A stretch of DNA of 12,337 nt from Rhodothermales bacterium (GCA_013003255.1 JABDJZ010000545.1:1-12337), one strand, 5' to 3'; numbered from the stretch's first letter, positions 1 through 6,180 are shown. Program-made: numbers and translations. Notes: a model not told the origin generated them from the letters alone.

Positions 1-368
1 TGGAGATGGCGGGAGTCGAACCCGCGTCCGAATGAATGTCCTGAAAGACATCTACGCTCATAGTTGACCTATTGGAGTTCTCGCTCGCGGGCCATTGCCA
101 GTCAACAAGGCGACCCGAAAGCACAGTCTGATAAAGTTTTGCGCCTCAGTACTCAGACGGCGTCTGAGGCGCTAGACCACTAAGCATGATGCCTCATGAC
201 CCACCAATGGTCGGGCGAGCTAGAGACAGATAGCGGGACTAAGCCGCCATCGCGTACGAGTAATCGTTCGCAGTTGCAATGTTCTTGGGAGGTTTAACGA
301 GCATCACCAAGAATGGCTCGGAACGCAGCCTGACGAATCATACCACCCGTCGAAACCGTGACATCCCC
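1..368 (-). ncRNA. ssrA: tmRNA (transfer-messenger RNA)
   Basis: One-piece tmRNA for trans-translation: it enters stalled ribosomes, is charged with alanine and encodes a degradation tag. Read on the minus strand, the 5' end starts GGGGATGTCACGG at base 368 and the 3' end closes with a T-arm (GGTTCGACTC) and CATCTCC. These ends form the seven-pair acceptor stem G1-C, G2-C, G3-U, G4-C, A5-U, U6-A, G7-C. The G3-U70 wobble pair is the identity element for alanyl-tRNA synthetase. Base 1 of the window is the complement of discriminator A73, so any encoded CCA lies outside the window and cannot be judged. The length of about 368 nt is usual. The conserved start region (GGTTTCGACGGGTGG) and GC-rich inverted repeats expected of the pseudoknots are visible. 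SmpB is not in the window. No convincing promoter is seen upstream. Confidence 0.96.
239..271 (-). other. tmRNA proteolysis-tag reading frame
   Basis: The minus strand reads GCG AAC GAT TAC TCG TAC GCG ATG GCG GCT TAG, giving the tag ANDYSYAMAA followed by a stop. The hydrophobic -AMAA end fits the degron recognised by ClpXP-type proteases. GCG as resume codon is inferred from the expected tag length and from the resemblance to the Salinibacter tag as I recall it. An in-frame GCA two codons earlier (tag beginning ATAND) is a less likely alternative. Confidence 0.85.
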
Positions 369-518
369 ATAAGTGAAAGAACCTGTCCCCGGTTGCCCGA
401 AGACCTTTCGTCATACGGATGGCGCCTCTGCCAGTTTCGTGCCGGAGCTTGCCTACACCACCGCAGCCCGGACAAACCGCCGCAGCCCGAAGATACCGAC
501 GCAGCCCGCCCGAGGCTC
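369..518. other. Non-coding spacer between ssrA and a lipoprotein gene
   Basis: This 150-bp stretch must hold the ssrA promoter, unless ssrA is cotranscribed from the left-reading lipoprotein operon. I see no good -35/-10 pair and no good Bacteroidota-type -33/-7 pair on the minus strand. The half nearest the lipoprotein stop carries three 19-bp tandem repeats, listed separately. No U-tract terminator is seen. Confidence 0.5.
458..514. repeat. Three imperfect 19-bp tandem repeats
   Basis: Units are 458-476, 477-495 and 496-514. Each begins CC and contains the invariant core CGCAGCCCG (462-470, 481-489, 500-508) at an exact 19-bp spacing, followed by a variable A/C/G-rich tail. The array ends four bases from the stop of the left-reading lipoprotein gene (519-521) and lies upstream of ssrA. 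The function is unknown; slippage, a protein-binding array or a 3'-UTR element are all possible. Confidence 0.75.
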
Positions 519-965
519 CTACCGAACCCCCGCCTCGCGGACTCGCTGAATGGCGGTCCCCTCGTAGGTCAGGCCTTCCGCCTCAAGGCTCTCGGTAAGG
601 TCCCTTAGCGAGCGCGCCCACGAGTTGCGCAGATACGGCACTTTCCGGCGCGTGCCCTGAAAGAAGTGCCGGTAGGGATTGACGAAAACCCGCACATGAT
701 TCCCGGCCAACGGGACCACTTCGAGTTCAATCTCTACGGAGTAGATCCCCCACGAGCGGATGGATCTGGGCTCGGTAGCCACCACGTTGTCGGTAACCGC
801 ATCCCGAGTCGACCATTCGGCGGCATCCAAGGCGCGCTCGATTCGGCTGTACACGTCCGCGCCGGCATCCGCCTCATCCCGGTAGTCCCGATAAAGCGGT
901 GACAGGGAGGGTGCACACCCGCCCACCAGCGTAACCACAATCCCTGCCAACAGCATTCTTCGCAT
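519..965 (-). CDS. Small lipoprotein of unknown function
   Basis: A 148-residue predicted lipoprotein. The start at 965 is chosen because it puts a signal peptide at the N terminus: MRRM, a hydrophobic stretch, then a lipobox V14-G15-G16-C17. An open frame continues upstream to a GTG at 1070 that overlaps the previous stop as GTGA, but that start would bury the signal under 35 polar residues. The mature part begins with a charged, helix-prone stretch (about 23-50) and continues with alternating beta-like segments (about 70-98: WGIYSVEIELEVVPL, HVRVFVNPYRHFF). The C-terminal region holds a possible helix (SLRDLTESLEAEGL). I recognise no family or enzyme motif. It is the last gene of the left-reading set with the BsuPI-like lipoprotein and the hydrolase, 101 bp after its neighbour. 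No clear Shine-Dalgarno is present. Envelope location is inferred from the lipobox. Confidence 0.75.
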   Translation of the reverse strand: MRRMLLAGIVVTLVGGCAPSLSPLYRDYRDEADAGADVYSRIERALDAAEWSTRDAVTDNVVATEPRSIRSWGIYSVEIELEVVPLAGNHVRVFVNPYRHFFQGTRRKVPYLRNSWARSLRDLTESLEAEGLTYEGTAIQRVREAGVR

Positions 966-1066
966 GTCGCAAGATCGGGGCTGCCATCGTGAATGCCACG
1001 CCAGCTGAACCCGCGCGTCGATATCGGCGGGTGGCGCGCCCGGGAACGCCGGCGAACGGCTCAACC

Positions 1067-1534
1067 TCACCCGCCAGCCACAACAATCCCAATCGCTTCG
1101 GACTCACCCTTGTCCCCGGCATTGCCCACAAGGCGATAATCGCCGGCCGGCAGCAAAACCACCAGCCCGTCGATGACCACTTCACCCGTGAACTCAAACG
1201 TTTCCGTCCGCGCAGCACCTGGCGCGAGCGCTTGGTCCACGAAGTCCTGGGTACAGGCCCGAATGTCTGCGGGGTGGCGCTCGCCTGCCGAGGTCAGCAC
1301 CGAAAGGGACAACTGACACCCGGAACTGCCCTGTCCCCAGACCACGCGGTCTGAAGTGTCATTGCGTGCGGTAACCGTCACAATCGAAGGAATCGACGGA
1401 GACGCAATGGATTGGGTCGCAGAGACGGAAACCAGCAGGGTGCCTTCGTCAATAGGGTCCACGCTGCAGCCTGCAATCATCAGGAGGACGGCCGCGAGCG
1501 GAACGAGCCCACGAAGCCTAGGCCACGGCCTCAT
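1067..1534 (-). CDS. Lipoprotein with BsuPI-like (Ig-like) domain
   Basis: A 155-residue predicted lipoprotein. The N terminus MRPWPRLRG, then a hydrophobic stretch and lipobox I20-A21-G22-C23 mark the start at 1534; in-frame upstream starts (1573, 1618) lie inside the hydrolase gene and would displace the signal. The mature part looks like one beta-sandwich: 'TVTARNDTSDRVVWGQGSSGCQ' spread over about 53-75, then LSLSVLTSAGERH, a turn 'ALAPGAARTETFEF', and 'LLPAGDYRLVG' near the end. This order (N-x-[ST] strand, G-x-x-[VH], L-x-P-G-x-x-x, L-P-A-G-x-Y) resembles the intracellular proteinase inhibitor BsuPI domain (PF12690). That assignment is by eye and tentative; it does not show inhibitor activity. 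The gene start overlaps the hydrolase stop by 17 bp, which suggests translational coupling. Confidence 0.72.
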   Translation of the reverse strand: MRPWPRLRGLVPLAAVLLMIAGCSVDPIDEGTLLVSVSATQSIASPSIPSIVTVTARNDTSDRVVWGQGSSGCQLSLSVLTSAGERHPADIRACTQDFVDQALAPGAARTETFEFTGEVVIDGLVVLLPAGDYRLVGNAGDKGESEAIGIVVAGG

Positions 1535-2315
1535 ACGCAGTGACACGGCCAAGGAAGTCGAGAAGTATCTCATTGAATTCGTCAGGCTTCTCCAGCATGG
1601 GAGCGTGGCCGCATTCATCTATCCAATGCAGTTCGGATCGGGAGATGAGCTCGTTGAAAGTGACGGCCACGTCCGGCGGCGTGATCTCATCTTCGCGCCC
1701 CCAGATCAACAGGGTGGGGACCTCAATCGTCCCCAGGTCATCCCGCACGTTCTCCTCCTTCACCGACCTGGCCATCTTGATGAGGCGGACGGCGCGCATG
1801 CGGTTGTTGACGGTCTCGTAGACCTCATCAACCAGTTCCTTGGTGGCGTGCTTCGGATCATAGAAGGTGATCGCCGCCCGCTCACGCAGAAACTCGCGAT
1901 CCTTTCTGCGCATCACGCCCTGTCCCATATCCACTTCGTAGATCCCGGACGCCCCGGTAAGGACGAGGGCACGAACGCGCTCCGGATGGTTGATGGCCAG
2001 CATCAGGGCAATGTGTCCGCCCAGCGAGTTGCCGCTTACCACGGCACTGGACAACCCGAGCGCATCCATGAATGACCGGACGAACGACACCAGGCCGGGC
2101 AGGTGCGTCTGCTTCATGGGCAGGGCGTAGACCGGCAGGATGGGGACAAGGACCCGGAATCCGGCGCGGGAGAGGGATCCGATGGTGTGCTCCCAATTGC
2201 CCACCTCACCCATCATCCCGTGGAGCAGGACCACAGGACCCTTTCCATGGGATGGGCCTTCGTCCGCGTAGCGGAAACCCTGGGTGGTATGAATGGTGTA
2301 GTCGGTGTTCGTCAT
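1518..2315 (-). CDS. Alpha/beta hydrolase fold protein
   Basis: A 265-residue alpha/beta hydrolase, probably a soluble esterase or related hydrolase of unknown substrate. Visible elements: oxyanion-region HG at 32-33 (VVLLHGMMG), nucleophile elbow G-N-S-L-G-G with Ser97, probable acid Asp209 (LLIWGREDEITP) and catalytic His237 (ECGHAPMLEKPDEFN). A helical cap region lies between about 125 and 195. Length and motif spacing are normal for the family, and the full triad is present, so it should be active. The start at 2315 (MTNTDYTIHTT) is preferred; the frame is open back to 2444, but the extra 43 residues are basic, low in conservation signs and would cover the divergent promoter region. It heads the left-reading set with two lipoprotein genes. 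Confidence 0.88.
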   Translation of the reverse strand: MTNTDYTIHTTQGFRYADEGPSHGKGPVVLLHGMMGEVGNWEHTIGSLSRAGFRVLVPILPVYALPMKQTHLPGLVSFVRSFMDALGLSSAVVSGNSLGGHIALMLAINHPERVRALVLTGASGIYEVDMGQGVMRRKDREFLRERAAITFYDPKHATKELVDEVYETVNNRMRAVRLIKMARSVKEENVRDDLGTIEVPTLLIWGREDEITPPDVAVTFNELISRSELHWIDECGHAPMLEKPDEFNEILLDFLGRVTAYEAVA

Positions 2316-2347
2316 ACGTTGGGAGGGAGGTCGACTACGCAGTGACC

Positions 2348-2362
2348 ATTCCGAACGGGAAT
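2348..2362. repeat. Short inverted repeat in a divergent promoter region
   Basis: ATTCC (2348-2352) and GGAAT (2358-2362) form a perfect 5-bp dyad around GAACG. An AT-rich run (2361-2372, alternating A and T) follows directly, which is notable in high-GC DNA. It lies 33-47 bp upstream of the hydrolase start, where an operator or core promoter for that gene could be. No matching -35 was found. Confidence 0.35.
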
Positions 2363-2455
2363 ATATATATAACGACGCGTTTTCGGGGTTTCCTTTACCC
2401 GTTCGACGAAACATCCTGGATCGGCCTGTAGCGGGCCTCTTCACCGGGAATCAGT

Positions 2456-2484
2456 TTGATTGCGTACCCCATTACAGGTACACT
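2456..2484 (+). promoter_or_regulatory. Candidate promoter of the COX24-type miniprotein gene
   Basis: TTGATT (2456-2461) and TACACT (2479-2484) are 17 bp apart, each matching four of six positions of the sigma-70 consensus. They lie 40 bp upstream of the ATG at 2524. The dyad GTACC (2464-2468) / GGTAC (2477-2481) falls inside the spacer and -10, a possible operator. Bacteroidota sigma factors often use a different consensus (-33 TTG, -7 TAnnTTTG), which is not seen here, so this stays tentative. Confidence 0.35.
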
Positions 2485-2523
2485 TGTCTTCTGCTACAGA
2501 TTTTTTCTACAACCGGTATAGAT

Positions 2524-2619
2524 ATGCCCTGCGGTCGGAAGCGTAAGCGACACAAGATTGCGACGCACAAGCGCAAGAAGCGCCTTCGCAAGAATCGGCA
2601 CAAGAAGAAGGGTAAGTAG
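2524..2619 (+). CDS. COX24/AURKAIP1-domain basic miniprotein
   Basis: A 31-residue, extremely basic protein starting MPCGRKRKRHKIATHKRKKR; about two thirds of residues are Lys, Arg or His. This is the COX24_C/AURKAIP1 (DUF1713, PF08213) domain, annotated as a stand-alone miniprotein in Bacteroidota genomes. Its eukaryotic relatives include the mitochondrial small-subunit ribosomal protein mS38 (AURKAIP1), so a role bound to ribosomal RNA is likely but inferred. The ATG at 2524 is the family's usual start; the frame is open upstream to 2305 but that part is not conserved-looking and overlaps the divergent promoter region. No Shine-Dalgarno precedes it; the leader is U-rich (TTTTTTC at about 2499-2507). 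The gene stands alone, divergent from the hydrolase gene. Confidence 0.88.
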   Translation: MPCGRKRKRHKIATHKRKKRLRKNRHKKKGK

Positions 2620-2672
2620 ACTGAGAGGAAGCGTCGATCGGGCGTTTCCCGTGTTCTACTAACCCCCTTCCA

Positions 2673-2703
2673 TTGAAACTGGAGGCCCGTTTCTCCGGTT
2701 CAA
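2673..2703 (+). promoter_or_regulatory. Strong hairpin upstream of the ytxH-like gene
   Basis: The arm TTGAAACTGGAG (2673-2684) pairs with CTCCGGTTCAA (2693-2703), giving 11 pairs with one G-U and one bulged A around an 8-nt loop (GCCCGTTT). Most of the loop, CCCGTT (2686-2691), can instead pair with AACGGG (2702-2707), so two mutually exclusive folds are possible. No U-run follows, so a classical intrinsic terminator for the miniprotein gene is not supported. A leader switch or factor-dependent end remains possible. A purine-rich GGGAGGA (2705-2711) follows, 17 nt from the ATG and rather far for a ribosome binding site. Confidence 0.5.
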
Positions 2704-2728
2704 CGGGAGGACTTATTCAGCCGGTTTC

Positions 2729-3049
2729 ATGAGCGACAACGGATTAGGAAGTAGTGCCCGAGCCTGGATCTGGGGCCTGATTGCCGGCGGTGCCGTCGGC
2801 TTTGGCCTGGGTCTCATCTCAGCACCAGAAGAAGGCCGCAAGGTGCGCAGACGCCTGGCCTACCAACTGGATCATTTGGGCCAACGCGTCTCCGAACTGT
2901 TGGACGAGTACCTCAGCCCCGAGGAATCTGGCGAGGCTCGCCGTGACGGCAACGCACTGGTTGCCGATGCAGAGGAGAAGGCGGAGCAGATTCGCGCCGA
3001 CATCGACAATCTGATCGGCGAAATGCGACAGCACCGAAAGACCGGCTGA
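2729..3049 (+). CDS. YtxH domain-containing membrane protein
   Basis: A 106-residue protein of the YtxH type (PF12732). Residues about 11-31 form one glycine-rich transmembrane segment (WIWGLIAGGAVGFGLGLI), followed at once by the family's hallmark S-A-P-E-E-G-R-K-x-R-R-R (31-42). The rest is a charged, helical, probably coiled-coil tail (about 44-104, e.g. AEEKAEQIRADIDNLIGEM). The family is small, often stress-related in Firmicutes and common next to envelope genes; its molecular function is not established. The ATG at 2729 is the only plausible start. Its stop overlaps the next start as TGATG (3047-3051), so it is probably translationally coupled to the yaaA-like gene. Confidence 0.85.
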   Translation: MSDNGLGSSARAWIWGLIAGGAVGFGLGLISAPEEGRKVRRRLAYQLDHLGQRVSELLDEYLSPEESGEARRDGNALVADAEEKAEQIRADIDNLIGEMRQHRKTG

Positions 3050-3861
3050 TGCCAGACTTCTCGATCCTGCTTCCTTCCGCCGGCCCAAAGGCTGAAGGCG
3101 GCAATCCGTTTGCTCCAGACATGTTCGACTATCGTTCGTCGAACACGTTCAACTATTTCCATTCCCTGAACACGGATCGGCGCGCTCTGATTGATGCGCT
3201 CCAGAAGTCCATCAAGGACGGCGTGGATGATCAGGATGCCCTGTTCGGCACCATTGCGGACGATGGGTCGGTGGATTGGATCGAGATCAACCGCCAGATC
3301 TACAAGGCCCCGCTGATGTCTGCGCTGGATCGTTATGGTCCTGGCGTGATGTACAAGGCGATGGACTTTCCGGGCCTGCCGACCGGTGCCCAGCGCCGCC
3401 TTCTTGAGGAAGGCGTGATCGTATCCGGACTGTTCGGCATCCTAAGGCCTGATGATCTCATCCCCCCGTACCTGCTGGGTGTGGATGCCGAGGTCCCCGG
3501 AATTGGCTCCGTGATCGAGTACTGGCGGCCGCGTATCTCCGGGCCCCTGAACGAGACCATCAAGGATCAGTTGGTGTGGAACCTCCTGTCCGAGTCCCAC
3601 GAGGCCATGTGGGACAACGAGATGACCTACAAGTCGATGGTTCGGGTCACATTCTGGCGAAACATCGCTGGAACGATGACCGAAGTCGAGGAACAGGTAC
3701 CCCTGCGTGGTCGCCTGGTCAACTTCATTGTTCGCGAGACGCTCGAGGACATCGAGCCGCTGCTTTCCTGGCGCCATCCGGACGGCTACACGTACGACGA
3801 GGAACGCTCCTCGTATGACGCCGCCACCAGGACGCACGAGATCGTGATGGTCCGGCACTGA
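3049..3861 (+). CDS. yaaA: YaaA family peroxide-stress protein (UPF0246)
   Basis: A 270-residue YaaA/DUF328 protein (PF03883). Family marks: N-terminal I-L-L-P-S-A-G-P-K-A-E-G-G (6-18), the core G-L-F-G-I-L-R-P-D-D-L-I-P-P-Y (127-141), E-Y-W-R (157-160) and a C-terminal R-G-R-L-V-N-F-I-V-R (220-229). In E. coli, YaaA limits damage from hydrogen peroxide by lowering free iron and binds DNA; the same job here is inferred from the family. The protein is cytosolic with no signal peptide. The length is close to the usual 250-260. Its ATG shares one base with the ytxH-like stop, and its own stop is four bases before the uridine kinase start, so the three genes are very likely one transcript. Confidence 0.87.
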   Translation: MPDFSILLPSAGPKAEGGNPFAPDMFDYRSSNTFNYFHSLNTDRRALIDALQKSIKDGVDDQDALFGTIADDGSVDWIEINRQIYKAPLMSALDRYGPGVMYKAMDFPGLPTGAQRRLLEEGVIVSGLFGILRPDDLIPPYLLGVDAEVPGIGSVIEYWRPRISGPLNETIKDQLVWNLLSESHEAMWDNEMTYKSMVRVTFWRNIAGTMTEVEEQVPLRGRLVNFIVRETLEDIEPLLSWRHPDGYTYDEERSSYDAATRTHEIVMVRH

Positions 3862-3865
3862 TCGG

Positions 3866-4507
3866 ATGACTGCCCACCCCCCATCGGGCAGACCGGTGTT
3901 CGTCGGACTTGCCGGCGGGTCCGGCTCGGGGAAGTCAACTGTGATGGACCGGGTTCTCGAGGCCGTTGGCCGCGACAACGTCGCAGTCCTGGATCACGAC
4001 GCGTACTACCGGGACCTGGCGCACCTGACGCTGGTGGAGCGTGCCGCGCAGAACTTCGACCACCCGGAGTCGCTTGAGACCGAGTTGCTTTGCGAGCATC
4101 TGGACTCCCTTCGGGCGGGCCGGACCATCCAGAAGCCTGTCTACAACTTCACCACGCACTCCCGCGCGGACGAGTCGGTCACCGTCGAGCCCCGCCCGGT
4201 GGTCATGGTGGAAGGCATCCTGGTTCTCGCTGATCCGGATCTGGTCGAACGACTGGATCTTCGTGTGTTTGTCCGAGCCGATGATGACATCCGACTGGTC
4301 AGGCGCATTCGGCGCGACATCTCTGAGCGCGGACGGTCCATTGAATCGGTACTCACCCAGTACGAATCGACGGTTCGCCCGATGTACATGAGGTTTGTCC
4401 AGCCCTCGATGCGGCAGGCGGACCTGATTGTCCCGCGCGGCGGGCATAACCACGCGGCCATCGACGTGCTGATCGGCTATCTCAAGTCGCTACTGGCCGA
4501 GCACTGA
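3866..4507 (+). CDS. udk: Uridine kinase
   Basis: A 213-residue uridine kinase (PRK/URK family, PF00485) that phosphorylates uridine and cytidine with ATP or GTP in pyrimidine salvage; cytosolic. The P-loop G-G-S-G-S-G-K-S-T is at 17-25. Substrate-site elements follow: D-H-D-A-Y-Y (43-48), N-F-D-H-P-E-S (63-69), Y-N-F-T-T-H-S-R (93-100), the Walker-B-like V-E-G-I-L (115-119) and the arginine-rich lid R-R-I-R-R-D-I-S-E-R-G-R-S (146-158). Length matches E. coli Udk (213). Start ATG 3866 follows the yaaA-like stop by four bases. The last 26 bp overlap the 3' end of the convergent coaX gene. Confidence 0.95.
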   Translation: MTAHPPSGRPVFVGLAGGSGSGKSTVMDRVLEAVGRDNVAVLDHDAYYRDLAHLTLVERAAQNFDHPESLETELLCEHLDSLRAGRTIQKPVYNFTTHSRADESVTVEPRPVVMVEGILVLADPDLVERLDLRVFVRADDDIRLVRRIRRDISERGRSIESVLTQYESTVRPMYMRFVQPSMRQADLIVPRGGHNHAAIDVLIGYLKSLLAEH

Positions 4508-5261
4508 GTTCACGCAGCAAGACGGCGCCCCGCAGGACCAGGTGGGGATCCACGACGGCAATCTCAGGGATGTGCTGCGCGAGATCGGCGGCCCATCCGC
4601 CGGTTGCGACAACCAGCAGTTGGTCCTCCAACTCTGACCGGTAGCGACGGATCATCCCTGCCACCGACTCGCGGAATCCCCAGTGGATGCCCGACTGGAT
4701 GGCCTCCGCGGTAGACCTGCCGATGGCGCTCGGACCCGGGAGATCCATGATGTCCGGCAGCTGTGCGGTCCCGGACCCAAGGGCTCGCGACAGAAGCGCG
4801 GGACCCGGCCCGATGGACCCGCCCCGGTACGTGGCGCTCCCGTCCACCACCTCAAACGTGACGGCCGTCCCGGCGTCCAGAACCAGGACACCCGTTTCGC
4901 CGCGGTACTCCATCCAGGCGGCCGCCGCGGCGGCGAGCCGATCGTTTCCCAGGGTCTCCGGCGTACGGTATCCCATCTCAAACGGAAGTCGGCAGCCCGG
5001 GAGCACCTCGAACAGGTCCATCCTGCCGTCCGATTCAGAGGCAGGCGCCTCCAGGAATTCCCGAATGACCAACGCCGCAGCAGGTACCACCGAGACTATC
5101 GAGACGGCCCGGACCTCAGGGGGAGCCTCGGCCATGAGGGCGCCCGGGTCGGCCTGGACAGACTCTGTCGGCGCCGACCGGACGGTCCAGATGCCATCGG
5201 CATCGGTCCAGCCAATCTTGCATCGCGTATTGCCTATGTCGATCGCTGCGTGCATGCTCAT
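4482..5261 (-). CDS. coaX: Type III pantothenate kinase
   Basis: A 259-residue CoaX (PF03309), an ASKHA-fold kinase that phosphorylates pantothenate, the first step of CoA synthesis; it is usually feedback-insensitive and needs a monovalent cation. Motifs: D-I-G-N-T (8-12), Y-R-T-P-E-T-L-G-N-D-R (98-108) with the catalytic Asp107, D-A-G-T-A-V-T (129-135), G-G-S-I-G-P-G (147-153), G-R-S-T-A-E-A (181-187) and A-T-G-G-W-A (219-224). All key residues are intact. The ATG at 5261 overlaps the biotin ligase stop as ATGA, giving translational coupling; an ATG two codons in is a minor alternative. BirA-CoaX adjacency is common in bacteria. The 3' end overlaps udk by 26 bp on the other strand. Confidence 0.95.
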   Translation of the reverse strand: MSMHAAIDIGNTRCKIGWTDADGIWTVRSAPTESVQADPGALMAEAPPEVRAVSIVSVVPAAALVIREFLEAPASESDGRMDLFEVLPGCRLPFEMGYRTPETLGNDRLAAAAAAWMEYRGETGVLVLDAGTAVTFEVVDGSATYRGGSIGPGPALLSRALGSGTAQLPDIMDLPGPSAIGRSTAEAIQSGIHWGFRESVAGMIRRYRSELEDQLLVVATGGWAADLAQHIPEIAVVDPHLVLRGAVLLRELSARPVAT

Positions 5262-6061
5262 CCGGCTGCGGACAGACTGATTTCCCCGGCAGTATAGACC
5301 TCTTCCTGGCCACCGGTTTCAACCCGCAGCGCCCCTGAGTGGTCAATCCCGGAGAGGACCCCTTCAGTGACCCTCCCGTCCGGGTGCCGGAAACGGACTG
5401 GCCGGCCGACTCCATGAAGCACCTGCAGGTAGTCCTGGACCAACGCGGAAGGCCGGGTTTCTGCCAACCCGAGTCGTTCCTCGAAAGCTTCCAGTAAGTG
5501 CGCAAGAAGCAGCGGTCGTGCCACCTGCTTCCCGGACGCCAGGCGCAGCGAAGTTGCTATCTCCTTCAGCGATTCGGGGAACGAATCCTGGTTCACGTTG
5601 AGGCCGATCCCCACAACCGCCCACGGCGCCGATCCGGCCGGCATCACGGACTCAACCAGGATCCCTGCGCATTTTCGGCCACCCACAAGCAGGTCATTCG
5701 GCCACTTGAGCGCCGGCTCCGGGAGGCCGGGCAACGGCTCCACTGCATCCCTGACTGCCAAACCGGCCGCAAGGGGGAGCAGCCCGAACCGTTCCTTTTC
5801 CATCTGCGGGCGTACCACAAGAGAGAATAGCAGCGACTCGCCCTGGCCTCCATCCCAGGACCGACCGTGACGCCCCCTTCCGGCGGTCTGCTTTTCGGCC
5901 ACCACCATAGAGCCATGCACGGCGCCTTCAGAGGCCCAGGAAAGGGCGCGCGCGTTGGTAGAATCGATTTCCGGGTGGGACTCCATAACGCGCCCCATGG
6001 CCGAGGTCCCAAGGAGTCGCCCCGTCGTGTGTAGCCAGTCAAGCATCGGCAGACTGTCCAC
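5258..6061 (-). CDS. birA: Biotin--[acetyl-CoA-carboxylase] ligase
   Basis: A 267-residue biotin-protein ligase that makes biotinyl-AMP and transfers biotin to the carboxyl-carrier protein of acetyl-CoA carboxylase and similar enzymes. Catalytic domain (PF03099) about 25-185: the biotin/ATP loop G-R-G-R-H-G-R-S-W (61-69), K-W-P-N-D (119-123), K-C-A-G-I-L-V-E (130-137) and G-I-G-L-N-V-N (151-157). The C-terminal SH3-like domain (PF02237) is about 217-262. There is no N-terminal helix-turn-helix, so this is a monofunctional ligase and not a repressor like E. coli BirA. The start is uncertain: GTG at 6061, or ATG at 6046, which has AAGGTGG about 12 nt upstream and gives 262 residues. It overlaps coaX by four bases. 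Confidence 0.95.
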   Translation of the reverse strand: MDSLPMLDWLHTTGRLLGTSAMGRVMESHPEIDSTNARALSWASEGAVHGSMVVAEKQTAGRGRHGRSWDGGQGESLLFSLVVRPQMEKERFGLLPLAAGLAVRDAVEPLPGLPEPALKWPNDLLVGGRKCAGILVESVMPAGSAPWAVVGIGLNVNQDSFPESLKEIATSLRLASGKQVARPLLLAHLLEAFEERLGLAETRPSALVQDYLQVLHGVGRPVRFRHPDGRVTEGVLSGIDHSGALRVETGGQEEVYTAGEISLSAAG

Positions 6062-6110
6062 CTTCGGGATCGCGCCGGACAGAAACGTGTACGCTGAGCA
6101 CCCGGAACCC

Positions 6111-6130
6111 CCGCAGACCTGGACCTGCGG
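6111..6130. repeat. Perfect inverted repeat in a divergent spacer
   Basis: CCGCAG (6111-6116) and CTGCGG (6125-6130) are perfect complements around an 8-nt centre (ACCTGGAC). The dyad axis at about 6120.5 is almost exactly the middle of the 119-bp spacer between the biotin ligase start (6061) and the TPR gene start (6181). Placement suits a shared operator for the two divergent genes, or an RNA hairpin in either leader. A short GC-rich dyad can also arise by chance. Confidence 0.4.
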
Positions 6131-6180
6131 CAGAAGGCACAGTTGTTGGTGCCTGCCAGGGGTCCGCTCCCGAAGAATCG

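Noticed and set aside
369..460. Promoter for ssrA
   Set aside because: Candidate -10 pieces (TATGAC, ACTTAT) lack any partner at proper spacing, so none was annotated.
279..608. Rightward 109-residue open frame across the ssrA 5' half and the repeat spacer
   Set aside because: It runs antisense through tmRNA and into the lipoprotein gene, is rich in Arg/Pro as shadow frames are, and has no domain.
966..1070. GTG start at 1070 for the first lipoprotein, overlapping the previous stop as GTGA
   Set aside because: The overlap looks attractive, but the signal peptide and lipobox require the start at 965.
2316..2444. 43-residue N-terminal extension of the hydrolase
   Set aside because: The family core begins soon after 2315, the extension is basic and unstructured, and it would cover the divergent promoter region.
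2677..2707. H-type pseudoknot from the ytxH leader hairpin
   Set aside because: Only one nucleotide would have to span an eight-pair stem, which is sterically unlikely. Alternative hairpins explain the same complementarity.
4683..5297. Two overlapping 197-204 residue open frames antisense to coaX
   Set aside because: Both are shadows of a gene with all CoaX motifs; neither has a recognisable domain.
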